Under the pieces are notes generated by a model. It had not been told where the DNA came from. It saw nothing but the letters and a program-made list of their open reading frames with translations, and searched no databases. From Parundibacterium terreum (lineage in GTDB: Bacteria; Pseudomonadota; Gammaproteobacteria; Burkholderiales; Burkholderiaceae_D), in NCBI RefSeq assembly GCF_014636315.1, contig NZ_BMED01000002.1, positions 310,001 through 374,000 of the forward strand: 64,000 nt of DNA, given 5' to 3'. This document shows positions 41,203-49,593 of this stretch, in pieces. The translations under genes and the position numbers were made by a program. Within the stretch, counting starts at the first letter, position 1, and the number at the start of each line of letters is the position of its first letter.

Positions 41203-41649
41203 CTAATGCCGTCCGGTGTCAATATTTCGCGCTGTGGCAAGTGCCGTAGCACACAAAGTTTCCTTGCCGTCCCGAACCGAAAAAACGTCGGCTGCGCAGA
41301 CCGTAATCATTTTCCCCGGAGTGATTACGCGCCCACGCGCCAGCAATTTTTCACCATCGCCGGGAGCGACTATTTTTAAATTGCAATCGATGCTGGCATT
41401 CACCCATCCCACCGGCAGCAGGGTTCCGGCGGCGGCAACCGCAGCAAAATCGGCAGCGGCAAAAATCGCGGTTGCCTGCATTTTTCCAGGTGTAAAGCTC
41501 AGCTCTTCGCGGTAGCCTATTTCCAACTTCACTTCACCCAGGCGCACATCGCAAAAGCGCAAACCCAGCCACTTGGCCATGGGCATTGCAGTAACCGCAC
41601 TGACCAGTTGCTGCGCAAAGTCGGGGTTGCTGGCGGTGAAATGACTCAT
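41203..41649 (-). CDS. PaaI-family hotdog thioesterase
   Basis: 148 residues with one hotdog fold. Visible features are P-M-A-K-W-L-G-L-R-F, an alanine-rich central helix A-A-D-F-A-A-V-A-A-A-G-T and L-K-I-V-A-P-G-D-G-E-K-L-L-A-R-G-R-V. Such enzymes hydrolyse acyl-CoA thioesters in the cytosol. It lies 13 bases downstream of an SDR gene and is probably co-transcribed with the acyl-CoA dehydrogenase. The substrate chain length is unknown. Confidence 0.8.
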   Translation of the reverse strand: MSHFTASNPDFAQQLVSAVTAMPMAKWLGLRFCDVRLGEVKLEIGYREELSFTPGKMQATAIFAAADFAAVAAAGTLLPVGWVNASIDCNLKIVAPGDGEKLLARGRVITPGKMITVCAADVFSVRDGKETLCATALATARNIDTGRH

Positions 41650-41662
41650 TTTCTTGATTGCT

Positions 41663-42427
41663 TTAGCTGGCCAGGTAGCCGCCGTCTACATTGATGCAGG
41701 CACCGGTGGTGTAGCTGGAAGCATTCGATGCCAGATACAGTACTGTGCCGGCCATTTCATCCGGTTCGGCAATGCGTTTCATCGGGATACGGGTCAGCGC
41801 CTTTTCCATGATCACAGGATTGTGGAACAGCGCCGACGCGAACTTGGTATCCGTGGCGCCGGGCAGCAGCGCATTGACGCGTACGCCTTCTGCTGCGCAT
41901 TGCTGCGCAAACGCCTTGGTCATCGAAATCACCGCTGCCTTGGTGATGGAATAAATACCCTGGTTGGCACCCGGCGTCACGCCATTGACGGACGCAACGT
42001 TGATGATGCTGCCGCCACCGTTCTTGATCATCAGTTTGGCGCCTGCAGCAGACATGAAGAAATAACCGCGTATGTTCACATCGACGGTTTTCTGGAAAGC
42101 GCTAACATCGGTCTCCAGGATGGAGCCGAAGTGGGGATTGGTCGCAGCATTGTTGACCAGGATATCCAGGCGGCCATGCACTTCGGTGATATCGGCGAAC
42201 AGCGCGTCGATCTGCGCCATCTCGCCGATATGGCAGGCACGCGCCTCGGCCTTGCCGCCGGCAGCGGTGATCGCGGCGACCACCGCTTCGCAGGCTTCGG
42301 CTTTGCGGCTGGAAACAATCACATGCGCGCCGTGCGCTGCCAGCAACTTGGCGACAGCTTCGCCTATGCCGCGGCTGGCACCGGTGACCAGCGCCACTTT
42401 GCCGCTTAAATCAAATAAATCATCCAT
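41663..42427 (-). CDS. SDR family oxidoreductase (second copy)
   Basis: 254 residues. Dinucleotide motif V-T-G-A-S-R-G-I-G (14-22), N-N-A-A-T-N-P and active-site Y-S-I-T-K, with C-terminal I-N-V-D-G-G-Y. The V-S-S-R-K after strand two suggests NADP. It resembles DHRS4-like or carbonyl reductases in the same acyl-CoA cluster. It is eight bases downstream of the phosphatase gene, so one transcript is likely from 43164 down to the dehydrogenase. Confidence 0.88.
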   Translation of the reverse strand: MDDLFDLSGKVALVTGASRGIGEAVAKLLAAHGAHVIVSSRKAEACEAVVAAITAAGGKAEARACHIGEMAQIDALFADITEVHGRLDILVNNAATNPHFGSILETDVSAFQKTVDVNIRGYFFMSAAGAKLMIKNGGGSIINVASVNGVTPGANQGIYSITKAAVISMTKAFAQQCAAEGVRVNALLPGATDTKFASALFHNPVIMEKALTRIPMKRIAEPDEMAGTVLYLASNASSYTTGACINVDGGYLAS

Positions 42428-42435
42428 ATTGTCTC

Positions 42436-43164
42436 CTAGCGGTATGTAATAGTATTTGGAGTGTTCAAAGCTTCCAGATGCGAGAAATTATTCAGGTAGC
42501 TCAGGCTGAGACGGCCCGGTTTTTCCACAGGTTGGCCGGTCTGGAACATCAGCTTGGTGACTGCACTGTTGACCAGCGACCAGTTCAGTTCGGCGACATT
42601 GCGATCCGGGATGCCAAGCACGTACTGGCACAACGTGGAAATGGTGCCGCCCGAAGTAAATACGACGATGCTTTTGGCAGGCTGCGCGTGATTGATCTGG
42701 CGCTCCAGCGCATCGATGCAGCGCTGCCTGAATACAGGCCAGGATTCGACATATTCGGCGTCATGCTTGCCATCCATCCAGCGCGCCATCGCGGCCTGGA
42801 ACATCGATTGAAATTCGTTTTTTGCGTTCGGTGAGGATGCAAGGAAACGTTTCACTTCTGTCGGGTCTTCAAAGGCAGGTACATGCCTGACCATCACTTC
42901 ATGGTGATCGTACTCGTTGAAGCCGGCGTCAATTTCCCACTCGCTCGCCGGTTGCCTTGCGGCCGGCAACTCGGCCATGCAAGCCTGTGCGGTCTGCTGG
43001 TGGCGCTTCATGGTGCCTGCGACTACACGCGAAGCCGAGAAACCTGACCGGTCCAACCACTGCCCCAGATGCTGCGCCTGCTGCTGCCCCAGTTCTGATA
43101 ACTGGTCGTAGTTCTGACTGCCGAAAGATGCCTGGCCGTGCCTTACAAGATAAATCTGTGCCAT
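42436..43164 (-). CDS. Histidine phosphatase family protein
   Basis: 242 residues. The phospho-histidine motif is L-V-R-H-G-Q-A-S at about 6-13, with a later V-F-T-S-G-G-T-I-S, where the second catalytic histidine is usually found as G-H-G/S-H. The serine replacement may lower or abolish activity in that position, although V-M-V-R-H-V and E-Y-D-H-H-E provide other histidines. ATG 43164 follows GGAG; 40 further codons upstream in the open frame are AT-rich promoter sequence. The substrate is unknown. Confidence 0.82.
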   Translation of the reverse strand: MAQIYLVRHGQASFGSQNYDQLSELGQQQAQHLGQWLDRSGFSASRVVAGTMKRHQQTAQACMAELPAARQPASEWEIDAGFNEYDHHEVMVRHVPAFEDPTEVKRFLASSPNAKNEFQSMFQAAMARWMDGKHDAEYVESWPVFRQRCIDALERQINHAQPAKSIVVFTSGGTISTLCQYVLGIPDRNVAELNWSLVNSAVTKLMFQTGQPVEKPGRLSLSYLNNFSHLEALNTPNTITYR

Positions 43165-43248
43165 TGTTTTTCCAACTCCGTAGCTTGCTAGACCGCGCTG
43201 CGCATGACGCTTAAAGGCGGGTGATGGGCTTATCTTAAGGCTTCGACT

Positions 43249-43272
43249 ATAATTTATCAAATGAATAGTTAT
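43249..43272. promoter_or_regulatory. Candidate LysR-type site in the divergent promoter
   Basis: ATAATTTATC and GAATAGTTAT are an imperfect inverted repeat (7 of 10 pairs) about 20 bases before the LysR gene, between it and the divergent phosphatase-SDR operon. Confidence 0.35.
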
Positions 43273-43292
43273 TATTGATCTCAATAAATTTT

Positions 43293-44216
43293 ATGCATAT
43301 ATCAAAAATAGACCTGAACCTGTTTACGGTCTTTGAGGCGATCTATACCGAAGGTAGCGTCACACGTGCCAGCCAGCAACTACACTTGACGCAACCGGCG
43401 ATCAGCCACTCGCTGAACCGGCTGCGGCAACTGTTCGACGACCCGCTGTTCGTGCGCCAGGGACATGCAATGGTATCCACCCCGCTGGCGCGCAGCATCA
43501 TAGAACCCGTCAGATCCGCTTTGCGCGGGCTGGAAGTGACGCTGGCGGACACCGGCAAGTTTGACCCTGCGCTGGCCGGCAAGCAGTTCACGCTGGCCCT
43601 GCGCGATGTGCTGGAATCCACCGTGCTGCCACCCCTGCTGGAAAGCGTGACCAGGCAGGCACCCATGATTGATCTGGCAGCCATACAGGTGGACAGGCGG
43701 GAACTGGTCAGCGAGCTGGCGGCCGGCAGCCTGGACGTGGCGATCGATATGCTGCTGCCTTTACCCAATGAAATACGCCGGGAGAAAATCAGCCAGGATA
43801 CGACCGTCGTCATGGCGCGGCAGGGGCATCCTATCGTAAAGGGGGCGCTGGATCTGGACACTTACCTGAAGGCGGAACATATCCTGGCCAGCTCACGCCG
43901 CAAAGGGCCGGGGCTGGAAGATTTCGAGTTGAGCCGGCTGGGACTGCAGCGGCGGATACGCCTGCGCTGCCAGCATTATTTTGCCGCTTGCCGGGTGGTC
44001 AGCCAGACGGATCTGCTGCTGACAATGCCGGAAGGTTATGCGCGTATCGCCAATCAGCAATTCGGCAATCAGATCATGCCTTTGCCGATTACCATGCCTT
44101 CATGGGATGTGTACCTGTACTGGCACCAGAATGTGGAAAATGATCCTGCCAACCGCTGGCTGCGTCAACAAGTCACGCAGGCATTTCGCGCATCGGAGCA
44201 GGAAGAAACGGCGTAA
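43293..44216 (+). CDS. LysR family transcriptional regulator
   Basis: 307 residues. The N-terminal HTH contains L-F-T-V-F-E-A-I-Y-T-E-G-S-V-T-R-A-S-Q-Q-L-H-L-T-Q-P-A-I-S-H-S-L-N-R-L, with F-V-R-Q-G-H after the wing; the effector domain follows. It is transcribed away from the phosphatase-SDR-thioesterase-dehydrogenase operon, the usual layout for a regulator of its divergent neighbour. I start at MHISKIDLN (43293); an ATA/ATG-like start at 43275 lies in the AT-rich spacer. Confidence 0.92.
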   Translation: MHISKIDLNLFTVFEAIYTEGSVTRASQQLHLTQPAISHSLNRLRQLFDDPLFVRQGHAMVSTPLARSIIEPVRSALRGLEVTLADTGKFDPALAGKQFTLALRDVLESTVLPPLLESVTRQAPMIDLAAIQVDRRELVSELAAGSLDVAIDMLLPLPNEIRREKISQDTTVVMARQGHPIVKGALDLDTYLKAEHILASSRRKGPGLEDFELSRLGLQRRIRLRCQHYFAACRVVSQTDLLLTMPEGYARIANQQFGNQIMPLPITMPSWDVYLYWHQNVENDPANRWLRQQVTQAFRASEQEETA

Positions 44217-44229
44217 AAGCTGTTCTTGA

Positions 44230-44565
44230 TTATTTGGCAGCGGCAGTGCCGTCCGGCAGCAGGCAGGCATCGATAATTTGCAGGTCGTTATCCTTGGCAA
44301 AATCGACAACAAAGTGGTAAGCCAGCGGTTCGATTTCGCGCAATGCCTCGTTGACAACAACAGAGCGCACGCCGTTCAGCAGGATAGGACGCACATAAGG
44401 GGAATACTGCAGATGGGCATTCCTGCCCGCATCCGGCTTGAAGCAGGACATCGCACCGCATAAACGCTCGGCCCAGTCACTGGGACGAAACTGTTTTCCA
44501 TCACTGGTGAGACCCTGGATGAAAAACTCGCGTATCGGTGTTTGATCTTTAGTGGGATCGGCCAT
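44230..44565 (-). CDS. DUF3579 domain protein
   Basis: 111 residues, soluble. It matches the betaproteobacterial DUF3579 pattern: I-R-E-F-F-I-Q-G-L-T-S-D-G-K-Q-F-R-P-S-D-W-A-E-R-L-C-G, P-Y-V-R-P-I and V-N-E-A-L. The function is unknown; no signal or membrane segment is seen. It is convergent with the LysR gene, 13 bases away. Confidence 0.85.
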   Translation of the reverse strand: MADPTKDQTPIREFFIQGLTSDGKQFRPSDWAERLCGAMSCFKPDAGRNAHLQYSPYVRPILLNGVRSVVVNEALREIEPLAYHFVVDFAKDNDLQIIDACLLPDGTAAAK

Positions 44566-44774
44566 GTGGTCGGCTCGCGGTTACGGATGAATGGAGGTGA
44601 GTAACCTCCTCCACCAACATTAAAAGATATCAGATTCGGACATCAAATTCAGACATCAGTATTATATCTTATAGAAGACTTGATTCCCAGCGCATCGCGG
44701 TCAAAATTGATGTGTCAGACGCCGATTGCATGGCCTCACACCAATATAGTGCATTTAAGAATAGTTGAAAGATT

Positions 44775-44816
44775 AAGGCCTGCTGTCTTACCGTTTTCGG
44801 ATAGACAACAGGCCTT
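44775..44816 (-). terminator. Stem-loop after the CobD-like gene
   Basis: AAGGCCTG-CTGTCT and its partner form a stem of at least 8 bp with internal pairing, 30 bases past the stop of the minus-strand gene at 44846. The tail is AT-rich rather than a pure T run. Confidence 0.55.
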
Positions 44817-44845
44817 CAGCATAAGCTATTTTTTGATTCCCCGTG

Positions 44846-45796
44846 TTATAGCCAGACAGCAATGGAGAGTAATAACAACAGCAACATCCACAGCAATAAT
44901 GCACGCCACACAAGACCTACCGCGCTCTGCAGCGCCCTGGGCGTGGCTTCGGTGCCAGGCTGGCTTTCCATTTCCAGATTATCCACGTCAACCGCTGTCG
45001 CATCGGCCTGCAATATCATCGCCTTCTCTTCCGGCTCACCCAGGCGGACGCCCAGCGCGCCGCCACCGGCAGACAGGATAATGCCGACCACTTCATCCGA
45101 CCAGCGGTCGGCATAGTTGCGCCAGGAATAGACTGCATCTTCAAAGTTGCCGACTACGGCAAAAGCAACCGCTGTCAGGCGGGCCGGCACCCAGTCTATC
45201 CAGTAAAAAACCTTGGTCGCATACAGGCCGAATTCTTCATTTTTCATGTGCTCAGGCTCGGTCCAGGCCTTGGACAGATATTCAGCGACACGGTACATGA
45301 CTGCGCAAGCTGGACCCACCGGCATCAGGAACCAGAAGAATACGCCGAACACATTGCGGTGCGTCGCAATCAGGCCGCGCTCAACCGCAATCCGGGAGAT
45401 TTCAGAGACATCCATGCCTGTCGTATCCAGCTTGGTCCATTCCGCCAGATAAGTCCTGGCAGCATCTTCATCGCCGGAACTGAGGGCCAGTTGTATCGAT
45501 GTGAAGTAATGGCTGTAGCGGCGAAAGCCCAGGGTCAGATAAACAATCAGGATATTCCAGGCAAAGGCCGCAAACGGGCTCACGTACAGGCATATGCCAT
45601 AGATGATGGCGGTCGGTATCGTCAGCCCTGCCACGATGACCCACCAGCCCAGGCGCCCGTGGTTGGCCTTGCCCGCGTTAAACCATGCTTCTACCTTGAT
45701 CGCCAGATTCTGTATCTGCAGATAAATCGGATTATCTGCCCGCAAGGGTTTCAGCTGTTCGATCAATAATGCAAAAAGTATGGAGAGAAATGTCAT
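44846..45796 (-). CDS. CobD/CbiB-like (AmpE-type) inner-membrane protein
   Basis: 316 residues with about five hydrophobic segments, including the very end (W-M-L-L-L-L-L-L-S-I-A-V-W-L). The start F-L-S-I-L-F-A-L-L-I-E-Q-L-K-P-L matches the CobD/AmpE superfamily used in cobamide synthesis or amidase signalling. No cobalamin gene is near, so the AmpE-like or unknown betaproteobacterial branch is favoured over true CobD. It follows the nudL gene by about 170 bases on the same strand. Confidence 0.75.
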   Translation of the reverse strand: MTFLSILFALLIEQLKPLRADNPIYLQIQNLAIKVEAWFNAGKANHGRLGWWVIVAGLTIPTAIIYGICLYVSPFAAFAWNILIVYLTLGFRRYSHYFTSIQLALSSGDEDAARTYLAEWTKLDTTGMDVSEISRIAVERGLIATHRNVFGVFFWFLMPVGPACAVMYRVAEYLSKAWTEPEHMKNEEFGLYATKVFYWIDWVPARLTAVAFAVVGNFEDAVYSWRNYADRWSDEVVGIILSAGGGALGVRLGEPEEKAMILQADATAVDVDNLEMESQPGTEATPRALQSAVGLVWRALLLWMLLLLLLSIAVWL

Positions 45797-45966
45797 GGGT
45801 TTTTATATCTGGCAATCGCAGTAAATCACAAGCGGGTCGCAACTAGAACAGGACTCAGCGCGATACGGACAGAATCAATTTGCAAATGCGGCAAGTGTAA
45901 ACTGATTCTGCAGGATTATGAAGCCTGATCGTTGCCTTGCCGCTATTGATCCATCACCAATGAGTT

Positions 45967-46635
45967 TCACGCACGTAACAAATGAAACAGATTGCGCAAC
46001 ATGCCCGCCGTTGCGCCCCAGATAAAGTGATGCTGATAGGGCATTGCGTAAAACACCCTCTTGCCGGCGCCGTTTGGCAAATGGAAGGCGCGGCGCTGGT
46101 GATTGGCGGCGTCCATCAGGAAAGCCAGCGGTACCTCAAATATCTCCGCGACTTCAAACGGATCCGCCTTCAGTTCAAACGGCGGGTGCAATAAAGCGAC
46201 AATCGGTGTTACCTGATAGCCGGTGCCAGTTTTATATTCCGGCAGGCGCCCTATCACTTCCACATGCTGGCGATCCAGGCCTATTTCCTCTTCCGCTTCG
46301 CGCAGCGCGGTTTCTATCGGCGATGCATCCGTCTCTTCAAAACGTCCACCGGGAAAACTGATCTGTCCGGCATGATCATTCAGGTGCGCAGCCCGGTGCG
46401 TCAGCAACAGGCTCAGGCCCTCTTCCCGCATCACAATAGGAATCAGCACAGACGCAGGGCGGAAAGTCTCAATGGCGGCCAGCAGTTGCTCATCACCTGT
46501 CTCTTCAGCCCAGGCGGGCAAGTCGAGGAAATGCTGCCGCAGCCAGTCGGCAGTCAAACGGTATTCGGGTATTCCGCCTTCATCGGCAACCGATAGTATC
46601 GGTAACTGCTCAGGGTTAAAAAGAAGCTTGGCCAA
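45967..46635 (-). CDS. nudL: CoA pyrophosphatase, Nudix family (NudL/YeaB-like)
   Basis: 222 residues from the chosen start. The CoA-specific motif L-L-L-T-H-R-A-A-H-L-N-D-H-A-G-Q-I-S-F-P-G-G-R precedes the Nudix box with A-L-R-E-A-E-E-E-I-G-L. It hydrolyses CoA or oxidised CoA to phosphopantetheine and adenosine bisphosphate. Two TTG starts are in frame: 46650, which lies in the tail of the rplS terminator, and 46635, six bases after GGAG; I choose the latter. No ATG is available in the region. Confidence 0.88.
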   Translation of the reverse strand: MAKLLFNPEQLPILSVADEGGIPEYRLTADWLRQHFLDLPAWAEETGDEQLLAAIETFRPASVLIPIVMREEGLSLLLTHRAAHLNDHAGQISFPGGRFEETDASPIETALREAEEEIGLDRQHVEVIGRLPEYKTGTGYQVTPIVALLHPPFELKADPFEVAEIFEVPLAFLMDAANHQRRAFHLPNGAGKRVFYAMPYQHHFIWGATAGMLRNLFHLLRA

Positions 46636-46653
46636 CCATGTCTCCTGCAAAAC

Positions 46654-46685
46654 AAAAAAGGGATACCGGCTGGCATCCCTTTTTT
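46654..46685. terminator. Bidirectional terminator after rplS
   Basis: AAAAAAGGGAT and ATCCCTTTTTT flank a 10-base loop. It ends the rpsP-rplS operon 22 bases after the rplS stop and directly abuts the nudL start region. Confidence 0.88.
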
Positions 46686-46707
46686 CAACACACCATCAAA
46701 GCAAATA

Positions 46708-47091
46708 TTACTCTGCTTTTGGAGCTGCTGTCTTACGGCTTGGCAATTTCTCTTTGATACGAGCAGATTTGCCGGAACGTTCACGCAGGTAGTACAACTT
46801 GGCGCGACGTACATCACCGCGACGTTTAACTTCGATCGAAGCGATCAGCGGAGAATACAATTGGAATGTACGCTCAACGCCTTCACCAGATGAAATCTTG
46901 CGAACGATGAAGTTGGAATTCAAACCACGGTTACGACGGGAGATAACAACGCCTTCGTAAGCCTGAGCACGCTTACGCGTACCTTCAACTACGTTAACGC
47001 TGACAATGACCGTATCGCCAGGTGCGAAATCAGGGATGTTCTTGCCGAGACGAGCAATTTCTTCTTGCTCTAATTTTTGGATCAGATCCAT
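46708..47091 (-). CDS. rplS: Ribosomal protein L19
   Basis: 127 residues, matching L19 with [26 protein letters not shown], and [10 protein letters not shown]. It has a short Lys/Ala-rich tail beyond the core. L19 sits at the 30S-50S interface. It is the last gene of the rpsP-rimM-trmD-rplS operon. Confidence 0.97.
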   Translation of the reverse strand: MDLIQKLEQEEIARLGKNIPDFAPGDTVIVSVNVVEGTRKRAQAYEGVVISRRNRGLNSNFIVRKISSGEGVERTFQLYSPLIASIEVKRRGDVRRAKLYYLRERSGKSARIKEKLPSRKTAAPKAE

Positions 47092-47227
47092 TTTTTTACT
47101 CCGAATACCATCTTGCTGACGCTACAGAGTCATCTTGCGATGCCCAGGCTCAGTAGAGGATGGGGTTTAACATGCAGGCCGAAACCCACGCTTGATATCG
47201 GGCCTTGCAGCCCTTTTTTACTACCTA

Positions 47228-47992
47228 CTACAAACTGCTCAAAAACTTTTCGTCGCTGCGCGTCAGCAAACCTGCTTCTCGCGCTTGCTGTATCAGATCA
47301 GGCCGCTTGCGCACACTGGCTTCCAGAGAACGCTCACGCCGCCATTTTTCAATTTCAGCATGATTCCCACCCAGCAAGACGGGAGGTACAGCAACATCTT
47401 CAAATACTTCGGGCCTGGTGTAGTGCGGGCAATCCAGCAAGCCGTTGACAAAACTATCCTGCACGGCGGATGTGTCATCATGCAAGACGCCGGGCAATTG
47501 CCGTATTACGGCATCCATCAGCGCCATTGCAGGTAACTCGCCACCGGACAATACGAAATCTCCGAGGCTGATCTCTTCATCCACATAGCGGTCCAGCAGA
47601 CGCTGGTCCACCGCTTCGTAGCGGCCGCACAGCAACACCACACCCGACAAGGATGTCATGTCCATCACCCGGCTGTGCGTCAACTGCTTGCCTTGCGGCG
47701 ACAGGTAAATCACTTTCGGTGCGACGACCGGCTGATTGCCAGCCTCTTGCAACTGCAACTGGCGCGCCTTGGCTGCCTCAATTGCTGCCTGCAAAGGCTT
47801 ACCCAGCATCACCATGCCGGGACCGCCACCGTAGGGGCGATCATCGACAGTACGATGCCTGTCCGTCGTGAAATCGCGTGGATTCCACAGGGCAAGCTCA
47901 CATTTTTTTTGCTCGAACGCACGGCGGGTCACCCCGGATTGCGTCAGCGCAGCAAACATCTCAGGAAACAATGTTATGACATCAAACTGCAT
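47228..47992 (-). CDS. trmD: tRNA (guanine-N1)-methyltransferase
   Basis: 254 residues. The trefoil-knot SPOUT motifs are present: [25 protein letters not shown] and [14 protein letters not shown]. It methylates G37 of tRNAs with a G36 using S-adenosylmethionine, preventing frameshifts. It is 47 bases downstream of rimM and 136 bases upstream of rplS. Confidence 0.97.
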   Translation of the reverse strand: MQFDVITLFPEMFAALTQSGVTRRAFEQKKCELALWNPRDFTTDRHRTVDDRPYGGGPGMVMLGKPLQAAIEAAKARQLQLQEAGNQPVVAPKVIYLSPQGKQLTHSRVMDMTSLSGVVLLCGRYEAVDQRLLDRYVDEEISLGDFVLSGGELPAMALMDAVIRQLPGVLHDDTSAVQDSFVNGLLDCPHYTRPEVFEDVAVPPVLLGGNHAEIEKWRRERSLEASVRKRPDLIQQAREAGLLTRSDEKFLSSL

Positions 47993-48039
47993 TGCTCATG
48001 CTTTCTGACCTCATCACACTACCACCCCTCTGACATTTA

Positions 48040-48594
48040 CTAAAAATCGAGACCCCAGTCGACAAGGACTTTTTTACCCTTTTGATCCACTTCCTTAACG
48101 AAGCTGTCAACAAACGGGATAAGGCGCTCATGCTTGGCAAGCTCGGTATCGGGAATATCGGCGGCGGCCACACGAAGTATCGGGTGAGCACCGTTATCCA
48201 TCAAATCCCTGACCACGCCCAGGCTTTCGCCCTGAAGATTTTCAACGGACAAACCTATCAGATCCAGCCAATAGAATTCGCCGTCAGGCAAAGGAGGGAA
48301 ATGGCTGCGGGAAATTTTGACAGTTGCGCCTTTCAGCGCTTCTGCGGCATCCCTGCCAACAACACCTACCAACCGGGCAACCACGTCTTCACCATGGATT
48401 TTGACTTCCATGCGGTAGACATCGTGCATATCCGGCTTGTCCAGCCACCAGGTCTTAGCCGACATCAAGGCATCGGCTTCTGATGAATAAGGACGTATTC
48501 TTACCCAACCATGAATGCCATATGCTCCCGAGACATAACCCACGAGGATTAAATCTTCAGGAACACGCACTCCACCAACAGACATATCAGCCAA
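48040..48594 (-). CDS. rimM: 16S rRNA processing protein RimM
   Basis: 184 residues. The N-terminal domain starts V-G-Y-V-S-G-A-Y-G-I-H-G-W-V-R-I and the PRC-barrel is marked by F-Y-W-L-D-L-I-G-L-S-V. It helps maturation of the 30S head through S19. It follows rpsP by three bases. Confidence 0.96.
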   Translation of the reverse strand: MADMSVGGVRVPEDLILVGYVSGAYGIHGWVRIRPYSSEADALMSAKTWWLDKPDMHDVYRMEVKIHGEDVVARLVGVVGRDAAEALKGATVKISRSHFPPLPDGEFYWLDLIGLSVENLQGESLGVVRDLMDNGAHPILRVAAADIPDTELAKHERLIPFVDSFVKEVDQKGKKVLVDWGLDF

Positions 48595-48597
48595 AAA

Positions 48598-48843
48598 TTA
48601 AGCTGCAGCCTTAGTGTTGACCAGACGAGCAACTGCTGGCGACAATTGTGCGCCAACGCCTTGCCAGTAAGCCAGACGATCCTGAGCAACGCGAACGGAC
48701 TCAGCACCACCTTGTGCTACCGGGTTGTAAAAACCGATACGCTCGATGAAACGGCCATCACGACGATTGCGTGAATCAGTTGCAACGATATTGTAGAAAG
48801 GGCGCTTTTTTGCACCACCACGAGCTAAACGAATAACGACCAT
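48598..48843 (-). CDS. rpsP: Ribosomal protein S16
   Basis: 81 residues, full length. It opens [16 protein letters not shown] and has [15 protein letters not shown] and [10 protein letters not shown]. First gene of the operon; a strong promoter is 40-70 bases upstream. Confidence 0.97.
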   Translation of the reverse strand: MVVIRLARGGAKKRPFYNIVATDSRNRRDGRFIERIGFYNPVAQGGAESVRVAQDRLAYWQGVGAQLSPAVARLVNTKAAA

Positions 48844-48883
48844 AATATTTCCAAAAAAGTTCTAAACGCGGAAAAAGCCGCAA

Positions 48884-48913
48884 ATTATAGCCCGTTTATG
48901 GACCACCCCGCAA
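48884..48913 (-). promoter_or_regulatory. Sigma-70 promoter of the rpsP operon
   Basis: On the minus strand TTGCGG (48913-48908) and a perfect TATAAT (48889-48884) are 18 bases apart, about 40 bases before the rpsP ATG. Confidence 0.7.
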
Positions 48914-49079
48914 GTGCAATCCCGGTTTGGCAGATAAACAGTGGCTATTCCCCTACAAATTTAATACATAAAGCACAACAGGCAAGCGTTTTTTCACTCT
49001 CACTTGCGCAATTTATAACAGCGCGCTGCATGCCCTTGCTCTAGAATCATGCTTTTCGCCAGCCTCACATCCACGGATC

Positions 49080-49496
49080 ATGAACAATACCCATAAAAAT
49101 AAAACCAAAGCGACCTTCCTGGCCGCCGTGCTTGGCAGCATAGGCGCACACCGCTTCTACCTGCATGGCTGGAAAGACAAGGCAGGCTGGCTGCATTTCA
49201 TTACGCTGCCCATTTCGCTGATTCTGGGCAACCTGTATTTCGGCCAGCCGATGCTGCTGACTTACAGCCTGCTGGTACTGTCCCAACTCGTCAGCGTGGT
49301 GGAAGCCCTGGTGCTGGGCCTCAGCTCCGACGAAAAATGGGATGCCAAATACAATCCCGCGTCCGGCCAGACCAGTGATTCCTCATGGCTGCTGGCACTG
49401 ATACTGGTGCTGACCGTAGGCATAGGAGCAGGTTTCATGATCGCCGTGCTGGCCCGCACATTTGACTTGCTATATACCGGCGGCGCCTACGGCTAA
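49080..49496 (+). CDS. TM2-domain membrane protein
   Basis: 138 residues. The TM2 signature is visible at K-A-T-F-L-A-A-V-L-G-S-I-G-A-H-R-F-Y-L, followed by a short loop, a second hydrophobic pair and a C-terminal helix. The N-terminus is basic and cytoplasmic. TM2 proteins are of unknown function in bacteria. It is a single gene with its own terminator. Confidence 0.82.
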   Translation: MNNTHKNKTKATFLAAVLGSIGAHRFYLHGWKDKAGWLHFITLPISLILGNLYFGQPMLLTYSLLVLSQLVSVVEALVLGLSSDEKWDAKYNPASGQTSDSSWLLALILVLTVGIGAGFMIAVLARTFDLLYTGGAYG

Positions 49497-49519
49497 AAAC
49501 AAAGCCTGGCATTCAATAC

Positions 49520-49552
49520 AAAAGCGGCCCTGGCAACAGGGCCGCTTTTTTT
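49520..49552. terminator. Bidirectional terminator after the TM2 gene
   Basis: AAAAGCGGCCC and GGGCCGCTTTTTTT with an 8-base loop; T and A tracts on both sides serve the converging TM2 and acyl-CoA dehydrogenase genes. Confidence 0.9.
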
Positions 49553-49593
49553 GCGGCGAACAGCCCAGCAATAATTCAGCAGTAACTCAAGAA

